Source of the DNA: an uncultured Bacteroidota bacterium
Lineage (GTDB): Bacteria > Bacteroidota > Bacteroidia > Chitinophagales > Chitinophagaceae
DNA: 16,407 bases
Direction of reading: 5' to 3'
NCBI GenBank assembly: GCA_903879995.1
Contig: CAIRNW010000308.1
Span: 1 to 16,407 of the forward strand
Part shown: positions 1-6,555 of the stretch, piece after piece
Position numbering within the stretch: the first letter of the stretch is position 1
How the letters are laid out: every line of letters begins with the position of its first letter
Made by a program: the position numbers and the translations under genes
Notes under the pieces: generated by a model
Databases searched by the model: none
Told to the model about the DNA's origin: nothing
Seen by the model: the letters and a program-made list of their open reading frames with translations, nothing else

Positions 1-306
1 AATTTCTTCAGGTGAATCTTGTAAGTCAGCATCCATAGTGACTACTATGTCTCCAGTTGCTGCAGTAAATCCTACTTGAAGGGCTGCCGACTTTCCATAA
101 TTGCGTTGAAACTTTATTCCTTTTACATTTGGATTTTCAAGCTGTAGCTTTTGAATCACCTGCCAGGATTCGTCCTCACTCCCGTCATCTACATAAATCA
201 CCTCATAAGAGTATTTATGTTCGTTCATCACTTTTTCAATCCATCGAGTTAACTCTGGAAGTGACTCCGCTTCATTGAGCAAGGGTATGACTAAGGATAA
301 ATCCAT
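1..306 (-). CDS. Family 2 glycosyltransferase (N-terminal part, cut by window edge)
   Basis: The first 102 residues of a GT-A fold glycosyltransferase are present; the rest lies beyond the left edge. The start MDLSLVIPLLNEAE is the classic GT2 opening strand. A VDDGS motif (about residues 39-43) would bind the nucleotide sugar and MDADLQD (91-97) holds the metal-binding DxD-like site. The DADLQDSPEE form is typical of the DPM1/ArnC/GtrB branch that transfers a sugar from a nucleotide donor to a polyprenyl phosphate at the inner membrane; those members usually carry two C-terminal helices, which cannot be checked here. The ATG overlaps the TAA of the DUF4199 gene by one base (TAATG), so translation is probably coupled. 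Family assignment is firm; the acceptor is inference. Confidence 0.9.
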   Translation of the reverse strand, partial: MDLSLVIPLLNEAESLPELTRWIEKVMNEHKYSYEVIYVDDGSEDESWQVIQKLQLENPNVKGIKFQRNYGKSAALQVGFTAATGDIVVTMDADLQDSPEEI

Positions 307-782
307 TATTTCTTTTGTAGCGTAAGCAAGAAGGAGCTAATGGCTGTAACCAAACTCCCTATTACCAAATATCCGAAAATTGTTCGGGATACCATCGCAG
401 TAGGGTATCCCTCTATAAAGAGTTTAACATCTTTTTCGATTTCGGCTGGTGTTCTGTTATTAGAATTTTGAAGTGTTACTCGAAGTTGATTGACTGATTC
501 CAATACCAAATTGGGGTGTTGCTGAATAAAGAAGTAGGTGAATAGGGCCATGAGCAATGTAACTAGCATGAAGTGCCTGAAACCAATTTGAAAAAAATCT
601 TTAAATGCTTGACCTTGTATTCGGCTAAAGAAGAGAAGGAACCAAGTGCTCAGGGCATACAACCCATAAATTAAAAGTTGGGTGTTTGTTGGATTCGATA
701 TGAAGTTCACAAAGCCTAACCAGCTTATGGTCATCATCAGCAAAGCAGTTACAAAACTCCATACTATGCGTTTTGAATTCAT
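306..782 (-). CDS. DUF4199 family membrane protein
   Basis: This 158-residue protein has four hydrophobic segments, roughly residues 8-28, 35-52, 68-87 and 132-154, with a polar loop at about 90-130 containing an NRTPAEIEKDVK stretch. Length, helix layout and the loop before the last helix resemble the Bacteroidota DUF4199 family, whose function is unknown. Its ATG overlaps the TGA of the upstream dihydroorotase-like gene (ATGA) and its TAA overlaps the ATG of the downstream glycosyltransferase, so all three are probably made from one message. A role as partner or accessory of the polyprenyl-type glycosyltransferase is possible from context only. No catalytic motif is visible. Confidence 0.8.
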   Translation of the reverse strand: MNSKRIVWSFVTALLMMTISWLGFVNFISNPTNTQLLIYGLYALSTWFLLFFSRIQGQAFKDFFQIGFRHFMLVTLLMALFTYFFIQQHPNLVLESVNQLRVTLQNSNNRTPAEIEKDVKLFIEGYPTAMVSRTIFGYLVIGSLVTAISSFLLTLQKK

Positions 783-2044
783 ACAAAAAGGCTAACGGCA
801 TTAGAATGAAGTGTTCCGATGACTTTCCCTTGAAGTTTTGTCCCTAAAAACGGTGTATTGGTGGAGCGAGACTTTAAATCCTCTTTAGTAAGTGTCCATT
901 CGATAGTGGGGTCAAAAAGTGTGTAACATAGTTTTTGATTTATATCGATGGTGGGAGTTTCTAATCCAAAAATTTTACGTGGGTTGAGCGAAAAAAGTGC
1001 TACTGTTTGCAAAGGGGTTAGACCCTCAATTGCAGTGTTGGTTACTGCATAGGCAGTTTCAAGTCCAATCATACCGTATTGCGCATGTTCGAACTCTACT
1101 ATTTTGCTATCAGATTCATGCGGGAGATGATGACTGGCAATACAGTCTACGAGACCATCTTTGACCGCTTTTTTTAAGGCTTCTCTATCTGCATTATTTC
1201 TCAGCGGGGGATTTACCTTCAGTTGGGTATTATAGTTAGAAAGATCTTCATCGCAGAAGAAAAGATGGTAAGGTGTAACGGAACAGCTTACTGATATCGA
1301 TTCTTTTTTTGCTTGCTGAATAAGTTGTAAGGAGTTAGCAGTACTGATCCCAGTGAGGTGTAGTTTGGATTCGGCATAATTACATAGAGCAAGATCACGC
1401 GCAACCATTAACTCTTCTGCAATGGCAGGTTTTCCAGGTAAGCCAAGTTGCGTGGAAGTGATGCCTTCATTGATTAGTCCGCTTGGATTTATACTGTAGT
1501 CATCGGGCACTTGTATGACTACAGCATCAATGGCCTTAACATATTGCAGCGCCTTGATAAGAAGTCCAGCTGATTGAATGCAATGTTGTCCATCTGAAAA
1601 CGCAACCGCACCATTTTCAAACATATCATACATTTCGGCGAGTTCTTTGCCCTCCGTTTGTCTGGTTATGGCACCGATGGGATGAATAGTAGTGGGAAGC
1701 GACTGACTTTTATGTAAAATGTATTCAACACCAGCCTTATTATGCAGTACAGGATTTGTGTTTGGAATGATCAATACATCCGTGAATCCTCCACGGGCAG
1801 CAGCTGCTGCACCAGACTCCAGCGTTTCCTTGTGCTCATACCCTGGGTCCGCAAAATTTGCAAATGAATCAACCCAACCTGGGGAGATACAAAGATTTGG
1901 GCTGCTGACAATATTGTCGGCGCTCGATGCATCAATTTTTCCAATCTTAGTGAGAATACCGTTTTCGATAAGGAGATCAACCTTTTTGTTGTTGTAAGGG
2001 GAGGAGGGGTCAACAACAAGAGCTTGCTTAATGAGTATATTCAT
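779..2044 (-). CDS. Dihydroorotase-like amidohydrolase homologue, probably catalytically inactive
   Basis: With the start used here the protein has 421 residues and aligns end to end by eye with class I dihydroorotases (PyrC): the ISPGWVD strand, the ETLESGAAAAARGGFT segment, PNTNPV, VTPYHL and KVNPPLR are all recognisable. The residues that make the enzyme work are changed. The HxHxR metal and substrate motif after PGWVD reads FANFA (residues 61-65), the HCED-type histidine is lost in QVPDD (178-182), the second histidine of the HxxHxST motif is G232, and the catalytic Asp of the TDHAPH motif is H305 (SHHLPH). It therefore looks like a pseudo-dihydroorotase; such proteins are known in other bacteria as structural partners of aspartate transcarbamoylase. 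A longer frame opens at 2110, but the ATG at 2044 is preferred because the family begins with MNILIKQ-type sequence and a promoter box lies at 2052-2059. First gene of an operon with DUF4199 and a glycosyltransferase. Confidence 0.85.
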   Translation of the reverse strand: MNILIKQALVVDPSSPYNNKKVDLLIENGILTKIGKIDASSADNIVSSPNLCISPGWVDSFANFADPGYEHKETLESGAAAAARGGFTDVLIIPNTNPVLHNKAGVEYILHKSQSLPTTIHPIGAITRQTEGKELAEMYDMFENGAVAFSDGQHCIQSAGLLIKALQYVKAIDAVVIQVPDDYSINPSGLINEGITSTQLGLPGKPAIAEELMVARDLALCNYAESKLHLTGISTANSLQLIQQAKKESISVSCSVTPYHLFFCDEDLSNYNTQLKVNPPLRNNADREALKKAVKDGLVDCIASHHLPHESDSKIVEFEHAQYGMIGLETAYAVTNTAIEGLTPLQTVALFSLNPRKIFGLETPTIDINQKLCYTLFDPTIEWTLTKEDLKSRSTNTPFLGTKLQGKVIGTLHSNAVSLFV

Positions 2045-2051
2045 TAAGAAG

Positions 2052-2059
2052 CAAAGGTA
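2052..2059 (-). promoter_or_regulatory. -7 promoter box (TACCTTTG) of the dihydroorotase-like gene
   Basis: On the minus strand TACCTTTG matches the Bacteroidota -7 consensus TAnnTTTG exactly. Only seven bases separate it from the ATG, so the transcript would be leaderless or nearly so. A TTTG lies 17 bases upstream, slightly closer than the usual 19-21 for the -33 box. Confidence 0.5.
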
Positions 2060-2098
2060 AAGCTTAGTCCTCGATCCAAAAAATCCGAAAAATACCGC

Positions 2099-2106
2099 TA
2101 AATTTG
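2099..2106 (+). promoter_or_regulatory. -7 promoter box (TAAATTTG) for tRNA-Pro
   Basis: TAAATTTG matches TAnnTTTG exactly and ends 28 bases before the mature tRNA, leaving a leader of about 20 bases for 5' processing. No convincing TTTG -33 box is seen at the right distance. It is back to back with the dihydroorotase-like promoter. Confidence 0.45.
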
Positions 2107-2134
2107 CCACCCCTGGAGAAAATCTCCGACGGAA

Positions 2135-2208
2135 CGGGACGTAGCGCAGCCCGGTAGCGCACTTGCATGGGGTGCAAGGGGTCGCTAGTTCGAATCTAGT
2201 CGTCCCGA
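2135..2208 (+). tRNA. tRNA-Pro (anticodon GGG)
   Basis: The 74-base cloverleaf is complete. The acceptor strands CGGGACG and CGTCCCG pair over seven bases, the D arm contains AGCGCAGCCCGGTAGCGC, the anticodon stem CTTGC/GCAAG encloses loop ATGGGGT with GGG at positions 34-36, and the T arm is CTAGTTCGAATCTAG with a normal TTCGAAT loop. Discriminator base is A. The genomic bases after it are CCC, so the terminal CCA is not encoded and must be added enzymatically. The identity follows from GGG reading proline codons CCC/CCU and from the close match to bacterial tRNA-Pro (CGG...AGCGCAG..GGTAGCGCACTT). Confidence 0.97.
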
Positions 2209-2214
2209 CCCGAT

Positions 2215-2244
2215 AAAAGCCTTGACTAATGTCAGGGCTTTTTT
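2215..2244 (+). terminator. Rho-independent terminator of tRNA-Pro
   Basis: AAAAGCCTTGAC and GTCAGGGCTTTT form a 12-base-pair stem with one G-U pair around a TAAT loop, followed by a run of T (2239-2244). It sits seven bases after the tRNA and insulates the following plus-strand gene. Confidence 0.85.
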
Positions 2245-2258
2245 ACTAATTTACAATC

Positions 2259-2783
2259 ATGAGAATTCTAGTGATTTTACTATTGCTCTTTTTGGCTGGA
2301 TTTGGTTCATTAAAAGCGGATGGTCAGCAGCCAATCTCTTTGGACTCAATTACAAATATCCCTCCTCGTTATTTATCGCTTGTGCTAAATGCTATGGAGT
2401 ATCATCAAGCACTGGTGAAAGGTGATGTAGCGGTAATCAAGAATCGTACGATTAGGGCACTACGATATGGTCATAGTAATGGGTGGATTGAAAGTCAAAA
2501 AGAACAAATAAAAAATCTCAAATCGGGATATCTCATATATCATAGCTATAAAGAGGATAGCGTAAACGTCATGTTGGCAAAATATGATTTTACCATTAAT
2601 GGTTATAACCCAATGGATGTGTATAATAAAAATAATGCTGTCCTTGTTTTCAATGCAACCATCGACGTTAGTCTACAGGGTAAGCGCAATACATATCATT
2701 TAAAAGTAGCGGAACGTTGGATTCGAAAGACTAATCCAAAAAAAGGATGGCGGCTTATTGGTAGAAATGCCACAAAGCTGTAA
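2259..2783 (+). CDS. Secreted NTF2-like (DUF4440-type) protein
   Basis: This 174-residue protein begins with a signal peptide (MRILVILLLLFLAGFGSLKA, cleavage probably near residue 20-22) and so is exported, likely to the periplasm. Residues about 45-170 have the pattern of DUF4440/SnoaL-like NTF2 folds: a helix with HQALVKGDVAVI, then RYGHSNGWIESQKEQIKNLKSG, then alternating strands ending in AERWIRK and GWRLIGRNAT. NTF2-like domains form a cone-shaped pocket used as an enzyme or ligand-binding scaffold; no specific activity can be read from this sequence. The ATG lies 14 bases past the tRNA terminator, so it needs its own promoter, for which no good box is visible. It may also be the first member of the plus-strand gene group. 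Confidence 0.75.
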   Translation: MRILVILLLLFLAGFGSLKADGQQPISLDSITNIPPRYLSLVLNAMEYHQALVKGDVAVIKNRTIRALRYGHSNGWIESQKEQIKNLKSGYLIYHSYKEDSVNVMLAKYDFTINGYNPMDVYNKNNAVLVFNATIDVSLQGKRNTYHLKVAERWIRKTNPKKGWRLIGRNATKL

Positions 2784-2840
2784 ATACACCTGTTACACGT
2801 TAAACTTTAATTCAGGTTTTTTGTCTTTGCTATTTACAGC
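2777..2840. repeat. 10-bp perfect inverted repeat around a gene boundary
   Basis: GCTGTAAATA (2777-2786) and TATTTACAGC (2831-2840) are exact inverted copies 44 bases apart. The left arm contains the stop codon of the NTF2-like gene. Inside lies a shorter pair, ACCTG (2788-2792) and CAGGT (2813-2817), followed by a T run, which could act as a weak terminator. An alternative is chance. Confidence 0.45.
2822..2829 (+). promoter_or_regulatory. Possible -7 box (TGTCTTTG) for the half-MFS gene
   Basis: TGTCTTTG fits five of six fixed positions of TAnnTTTG and ends 22 bases before the ATG at 2852. No clear -33 box accompanies it, so this is a weak call. Confidence 0.3.
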
Positions 2841-2851
2841 ACTTTACCCCG

Positions 2852-3415
2852 ATGAAACTTAGTAAAACAACAAAAATTCTCCTTTGGGGTGCCAATATCT
2901 GGTATTTCGGTGAGGGAATGCTGGGGCCGCTTTATGCAATCTTTACCGAAAAAATCGGTGGTGATATCCTGGATATTACCTGGGCTTGGTCCGCTTATCT
3001 AATCTGTACGGGCTTATTTTATATCCTGATCGGTAAAATTGTTAACCGTAAGCGATATAAGACAAAATTGCTTTTTGTAGGTTATCTGCTCAACGCTATA
3101 TTGACATTTTGTTATTTATTGGTTGATACGCCCCTCGAATTATTTTATGTACAAATTGGTTTGGGTCTTGCTGAAGCTATTGGAACACCAGTTTGGGATG
3201 CCTTATTTGCTGCTAGTTTGACTAAAGAACATGATACCTATGCTTGGGGTCTTTCCACCGGACAATCTCAATTAGTATCTGGAATCGCTTTTGCTGTAGG
3301 CGGGGTACTGGCATATTATTACTCTTTTGATTTGCTTTTTATCATCATGGGGTGTATCCAGTTGATTGCTGTGGGAGTAGTATTTCAGTTAATCAAGAAT
3401 AATTCCGAGATTTGA
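2852..3415 (+). CDS. Six-helix, half-size MFS-like membrane protein
   Basis: The 187-residue protein has six likely transmembrane helices (about residues 12-32, 42-62, 72-91, 95-118, 138-156 and 160-181). Between helices 2 and 3 the sequence GKIVNRKRYKTK resembles motif A of the major facilitator superfamily (GxxxDRxGRR), with N65 in place of Asp, and helix 4 contains GLGLAEAIGTPVWDALF as in MFS N-domains. Full MFS transporters have twelve helices from an internal duplication, so this matches one half only. A clean stop is followed 28 bases later by an unrelated gene and no second half is visible, so it is probably a genuine short protein that might work as a dimer rather than a truncation. 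Substrate unknown. Confidence 0.7.
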   Translation: MKLSKTTKILLWGANIWYFGEGMLGPLYAIFTEKIGGDILDITWAWSAYLICTGLFYILIGKIVNRKRYKTKLLFVGYLLNAILTFCYLLVDTPLELFYVQIGLGLAEAIGTPVWDALFAASLTKEHDTYAWGLSTGQSQLVSGIAFAVGGVLAYYYSFDLLFIIMGCIQLIAVGVVFQLIKNNSEI

Positions 3416-3443
3416 CATGATTTAAAAACTAAATAATATTCAT

Positions 3444-3908
3444 ATGAAAATTGCTAAAACATTGTTACTGATTGCGTTGATGGCCTCTTTTTCTGAAGTA
3501 CGTGCGCAGTACGAATTTAAAATCGTAACCAGTGTTGAGTCTATTGTTCCGATGGGGCTTGGTCGTTCACGTATTATCGAGAACAACGGAGCTGTAAATG
3601 CTGATGAGCTAACTACAGAAAGAAAGGATGGTAATGATTCTCGCCAGGGCGCTGTTAAGCGTTCCGATGTAAAAATTGATGAATTGAATGAGACTAAGCT
3701 GGTGAACTTCTTTAGTCTTGGTGGTATCAATTTCAGGAATATTGCCTCCAATGATGCCGTAATTACTTCAAAATTGAACATGCTTACTCAGCAAGGATGG
3801 GAGTTAGCGTATGTTACTTCAGCTGTAGAGAGTAACGCTGGTAAAGATGATGGTGAGGGGATATTCATTACACGATTTATTTTCCGTCGCCCGTTGAACA
3901 AAAAATAA
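3444..3908 (+). CDS. Small secreted protein of unknown function
   Basis: I do not recognise this 154-residue protein with confidence. Residues 1-21 form a signal peptide ending in VRA before QY, with no lipobox cysteine, so it is likely periplasmic. The mature part is hydrophilic, with a charged middle section (ELTTERKDGNDSRQ, about 53-66) and a C-terminal segment LNMLTQQGWELAYVTSAVES followed by FITRFIFRR. That 'LN.L...GWEL..V' strand pattern recalls DUF4177-type small domains, but the match is only a resemblance. It lies between the half-MFS gene and nagA on the same strand, with 28-base gaps on both sides. No function can be given. Confidence 0.7.
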   Translation: MKIAKTLLLIALMASFSEVRAQYEFKIVTSVESIVPMGLGRSRIIENNGAVNADELTTERKDGNDSRQGAVKRSDVKIDELNETKLVNFFSLGGINFRNIASNDAVITSKLNMLTQQGWELAYVTSAVESNAGKDDGEGIFITRFIFRRPLNKK

Positions 3909-3915
3909 TAAGGGA

Positions 3916-3923
3916 GACTTTTG
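3916..3923 (+). promoter_or_regulatory. Possible -7 box (GACTTTTG) upstream of nagA
   Basis: GACTTTTG matches TAnnTTTG except for the first T, and lies 13 bases before the nagA ATG. It would give nagA-trmH a promoter separate from the genes upstream. Confidence 0.3.
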
Positions 3924-3936
3924 TTCCTGTAGCGCT

Positions 3937-5019
3937 ATGGCAGTTGAAAAACGTTTTCTTGCAAAAACTATATTCACGGGGCATGAGTGGCTCAGCGACC
4001 AGGAAGTTATACTCATTAACGACACTCTTACTAGCATAGGGCCCGCTCAAGAGGACTGTCCAGTTGTTGACCTCTTGATTCCCTCTTTCATTGACTTACA
4101 AGTGTATGGAGCGGCTGGTCATTTGTTTTCTGCTTTTCCATCCACTCATACACTTGAGTTAATGTATCAGGCTTTTTCTAAAGAGGGTACTCATTTTTTT
4201 CTACCAACTATTGCCACTAATAATTCAAATACAATAGAAAGTGGAATTAAGGCCGTGCGCACGTATTGGGAAAATGGAGGAAAGGGTTGTTTGGGGCTGC
4301 ATTTGGAGGGTCCTTGGATAAATCCAGAAAAAAGAGGCGCACATGACGCACAATTTATAAAGGTTCCTACTGAAAAAGATGTAGAGGATCTTTTATTGCA
4401 TGGCAGTGATGTGATTAAAATGATTACACTCGCTCCAGAATTTTGTGCGCCTGAGATTTTAAAAATGCTGATGGATGCAAATATCCTTTTGTCGGCCGGT
4501 CATTCCATGGCAACTTTTGAACAGGGGATGCAATCGTTTTCAAATGGTGTTTCACTAGCAACCCATCTTTTCAATGCTATGCCCCCGTTTCAACATCGAG
4601 CTCCTGGATTGGTAGGGGCAATTTTTTCTCATAATAATGCAATGGCTAGTATTATACCAGATGGTTATCATGTGGATTGGGCAGTAATAAAACTTTCATA
4701 TCAATTAATGGGTGATCGATTATTTGCAATTACGGATGCTGTAACTACCTGTAATAAGGGTCCCTACCAGCATACGTTACAGCACGATCATTATACTGCT
4801 AATGGGGTGTTGAGCGGTTCAGCATTGACAATGCTCCGTGCTTTTAATAATCTCATTTTTAAAGCAGGATTTACTGTGCAGGAAGCGGCTGCGCTTTGTG
4901 TAGCTAATCCGGCAAGGGCTTTTCAGTCACATGCCCAACTGGGTAACTGTGCTATGCTTTCTGGTATGCCTTGCGTGCCCTTGGTAAAAGGGGAGCAGGG
5001 CTATGAAATCTTTAATTAA
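3937..5019 (+). CDS. nagA: N-acetylglucosamine-6-phosphate deacetylase
   Basis: NagA removes acetate from GlcNAc-6-phosphate to give glucosamine-6-phosphate, feeding amino-sugar catabolism and cell-wall recycling in the cytoplasm. The 360 residues match the family length. Metal ligands are visible as E124 in LHLEGPW, H189 in AGHS and H210 in ATHLFNAM; H245 in PDGYH and the catalytic D267 in ITDAV are also present, as is LSGSALTM near the C-terminus. The usual amidohydrolase HxH after FIDL is QVY (55-57), similar to the Q-x-N of E. coli NagA, which points to a single-metal enzyme rather than a defect. trmH follows two bases after the stop, so the two are probably cotranscribed. No nagB or transporter gene is adjacent. 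Confidence 0.93.
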   Translation: MAVEKRFLAKTIFTGHEWLSDQEVILINDTLTSIGPAQEDCPVVDLLIPSFIDLQVYGAAGHLFSAFPSTHTLELMYQAFSKEGTHFFLPTIATNNSNTIESGIKAVRTYWENGGKGCLGLHLEGPWINPEKRGAHDAQFIKVPTEKDVEDLLLHGSDVIKMITLAPEFCAPEILKMLMDANILLSAGHSMATFEQGMQSFSNGVSLATHLFNAMPPFQHRAPGLVGAIFSHNNAMASIIPDGYHVDWAVIKLSYQLMGDRLFAITDAVTTCNKGPYQHTLQHDHYTANGVLSGSALTMLRAFNNLIFKAGFTVQEAAALCVANPARAFQSHAQLGNCAMLSGMPCVPLVKGEQGYEIFN

Positions 5020-5021
5020 TT

Positions 5022-5603
5022 ATGACACCAGCTCGATTTGAAAAATTAAAAGCCGTATTGCAGCGCAGGCAATTTAATTTGACTATTGTGTTGGAGAATG
5101 TGTTTGATCCGCATAATATTTCTGCGGTGATGCGTACTTGTGATGCAGTTGGTATTCAGGAAATATATATTTTAAACACAAAAATTCCTCGTCACAAAAA
5201 ATGGGGTGCTAGGAGCTCATCCAGCGCTGCTAAATGGTTAACTGTACATCAATTTGAGAATACCGATCAGTGTTTTGAAAGTATTCGAAAACGAGGCCTA
5301 AAAATATTGACTACACATCTGGGTGATGACGCAGTTCCACTTTATGCAGTGGATTTCACAACTCCTTTGGCCTTGGTATTTGGGAATGAGCATAGTGGGG
5401 TTAGTGACGAAATCAGGGCCAAGGCAGACGGTAATTTTGTGATACCACAAGTTGGTATTATACAGTCATTGAATATTAGCGTAGCCTGTGCTGTTACGCT
5501 TTATGAAGCATTTAGACAAAAAGAAAAGGCAGGGCATTATCAAGGCCATGAACAAGAAATTGAAGCCCGAGTTCAACTATTAAAAGACTGGGAGTTGGAA
5601 TAG
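5022..5603 (+). CDS. trmH: TrmH-family (SPOUT) RNA 2'-O-methyltransferase
   Basis: This 193-residue protein carries the three SpoU motifs that make the knotted AdoMet site: motif 1 NISAVMRTCDAVG with N32 and R38, motif 2 LVFGNEHSGVSDE with N122-E123, and motif 3 IPQVGIIQSLNISVA with S149-L150-N151. Length, the short N-terminal region and the C-terminal helical tail fit TrmH, which methylates the 2'-O of G18 in the tRNA D-loop; E. coli TrmH is somewhat longer (229). Other SpoU members act on rRNA, so the substrate is inferred. It begins two bases after nagA and ends one base before the stop of the convergent YihY-family gene. Confidence 0.88.
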   Translation: MTPARFEKLKAVLQRRQFNLTIVLENVFDPHNISAVMRTCDAVGIQEIYILNTKIPRHKKWGARSSSSAAKWLTVHQFENTDQCFESIRKRGLKILTTHLGDDAVPLYAVDFTTPLALVFGNEHSGVSDEIRAKADGNFVIPQVGIIQSLNISVACAVTLYEAFRQKEKAGHYQGHEQEIEARVQLLKDWELE

Positions 5604-5604
5604 T

Positions 5605-6555
5605 TCAATTCTCAGGATCTAGCCTGGACGCCGTGCGGGCTGATTGCAGTGAGTAAATGCTTACGTTCAATTCAAATCCAATTAATAAAATCAGCGAATT
5701 AATAAAGATCAAAATCATAATGATTAGCACGGTGCTGATAGAGCCATATAGCTGGTTATACTGAGAAAAATTAGCTACCCACCAAGAGAGGGCACCGGAT
5801 GTAATTAACATTAAACTGGTTGCAACGATAGAGCCGGGGTTAATTAATTTCCACTTTTTATGTACGGATGGAGCCAACCGGTATATGAAGGAGATGCAGG
5901 AGAAAAATAAAAGAAATATTACGGCCCATCGAAGGTTGGAAAGTAAAGTTCGAACTGAGGCGTTTTCAATACCCAGCCACTCCAGCACCACGTCACGTGC
6001 AATCAATGCTACTAGTGAAGCCATAACAAAGAGATAGAGCAGTACGGTTAACTGAATCGCTGCTTTTCTCCGTTGCCAATTAGTTCTTTTTTTAAAACCT
6101 GCATAGTTTTTGTCAAAAGAACGCATGATGCCCATCATGGCATTGGAGGAAAAGTATAACGATAAAATAAAGCCAATAGACAGTAAGCCATTTCTGGGAT
6201 TATTGATAAAGTCCTGCAGAAAATTAATTAATACTGCATTATTTCTCTCCCCCGGTATGATGTCTTTGATTAATCTATAGAGTTCCTGTTGTAGTGATTG
6301 AGTAATGGGTAGATATGGAATTAAGGTAAATAGAAAAATAATTGCAGGAGGAATAGCCATCACAAAATTGAATGCAATGGCAGATGCGCGTTCTGTCATT
6401 CCTATTGTTTGGACCTGACGGATGAAAAAAGCAACAACTTGATAAATAGGGATACCTGTAAATCCAGGTAGTGTTGTGGTTTTACTTCTGCGTATAAGCC
6501 AGTTTACCAGCGGTATCGTAAAAAGAAACTCAATTATTTTATTTTTTCTACTCAT
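5605..6555 (-). CDS. YihY/BrkB family inner-membrane protein
   Basis: A 316-residue polytopic membrane protein with about six transmembrane helices and the hallmarks of the YihY/virulence factor BrkB family: RASAIAFNFVMAIPPAIIFLFTLIPYLP near residues 56-83, SLYFSSNAMMGIMRSFDKNY near 131-150, and the C-terminal YGSISTVLIIMILIFINSLILLIGFELN. Family members were once called ribonuclease BN by mistake; transport or envelope roles have been suggested but the function is not established. Its ATG overlaps the TGA of mltG (ATGA), so it is translated with mltG. The C-terminal tail after the last helix is short and polar. Its stop lies one base from the stop of trmH on the opposite strand, leaving no room for a separate terminator. 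Confidence 0.88.
   Translation of the reverse strand: MSRKNKIIEFLFTIPLVNWLIRRSKTTTLPGFTGIPIYQVVAFFIRQVQTIGMTERASAIAFNFVMAIPPAIIFLFTLIPYLPITQSLQQELYRLIKDIIPGERNNAVLINFLQDFINNPRNGLLSIGFILSLYFSSNAMMGIMRSFDKNYAGFKKRTNWQRRKAAIQLTVLLYLFVMASLVALIARDVVLEWLGIENASVRTLLSNLRWAVIFLLFFSCISFIYRLAPSVHKKWKLINPGSIVATSLMLITSGALSWWVANFSQYNQLYGSISTVLIIMILIFINSLILLIGFELNVSIYSLQSARTASRLDPEN

Noticed and set aside
2045..2110. N-terminal extension MANLAVFFGFFGSRTKLYLCF on the dihydroorotase-like protein
   Set aside because: It would be translated from DNA that holds the promoter box at 2052-2059, and family members start at the internal Met.
2135..2244. tRNA-Pro as an integration site for a mobile element
   Set aside because: No integrase, no direct repeat of the tRNA 3' end and only core-type genes on both sides.
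3412..3439. TTGACA, 16 bases, TAATAT: looks like an E. coli sigma-70 promoter, and TTTG-N19-TAATATTC resembles the Bacteroidota arrangement
   Set aside because: Either reading puts the transcription start at or after the ATG at 3444, and the -7 box is a poor TAnnTTTG match, so it is probably an AT-rich coincidence over the stop codon of the preceding gene.
5615..5640. Small CAGG...CCTG palindrome as a shared terminator for the convergent trmH and YihY-family genes
   Set aside because: The stem is only four base pairs, lies within the YihY-family coding region and has no T run on either strand.
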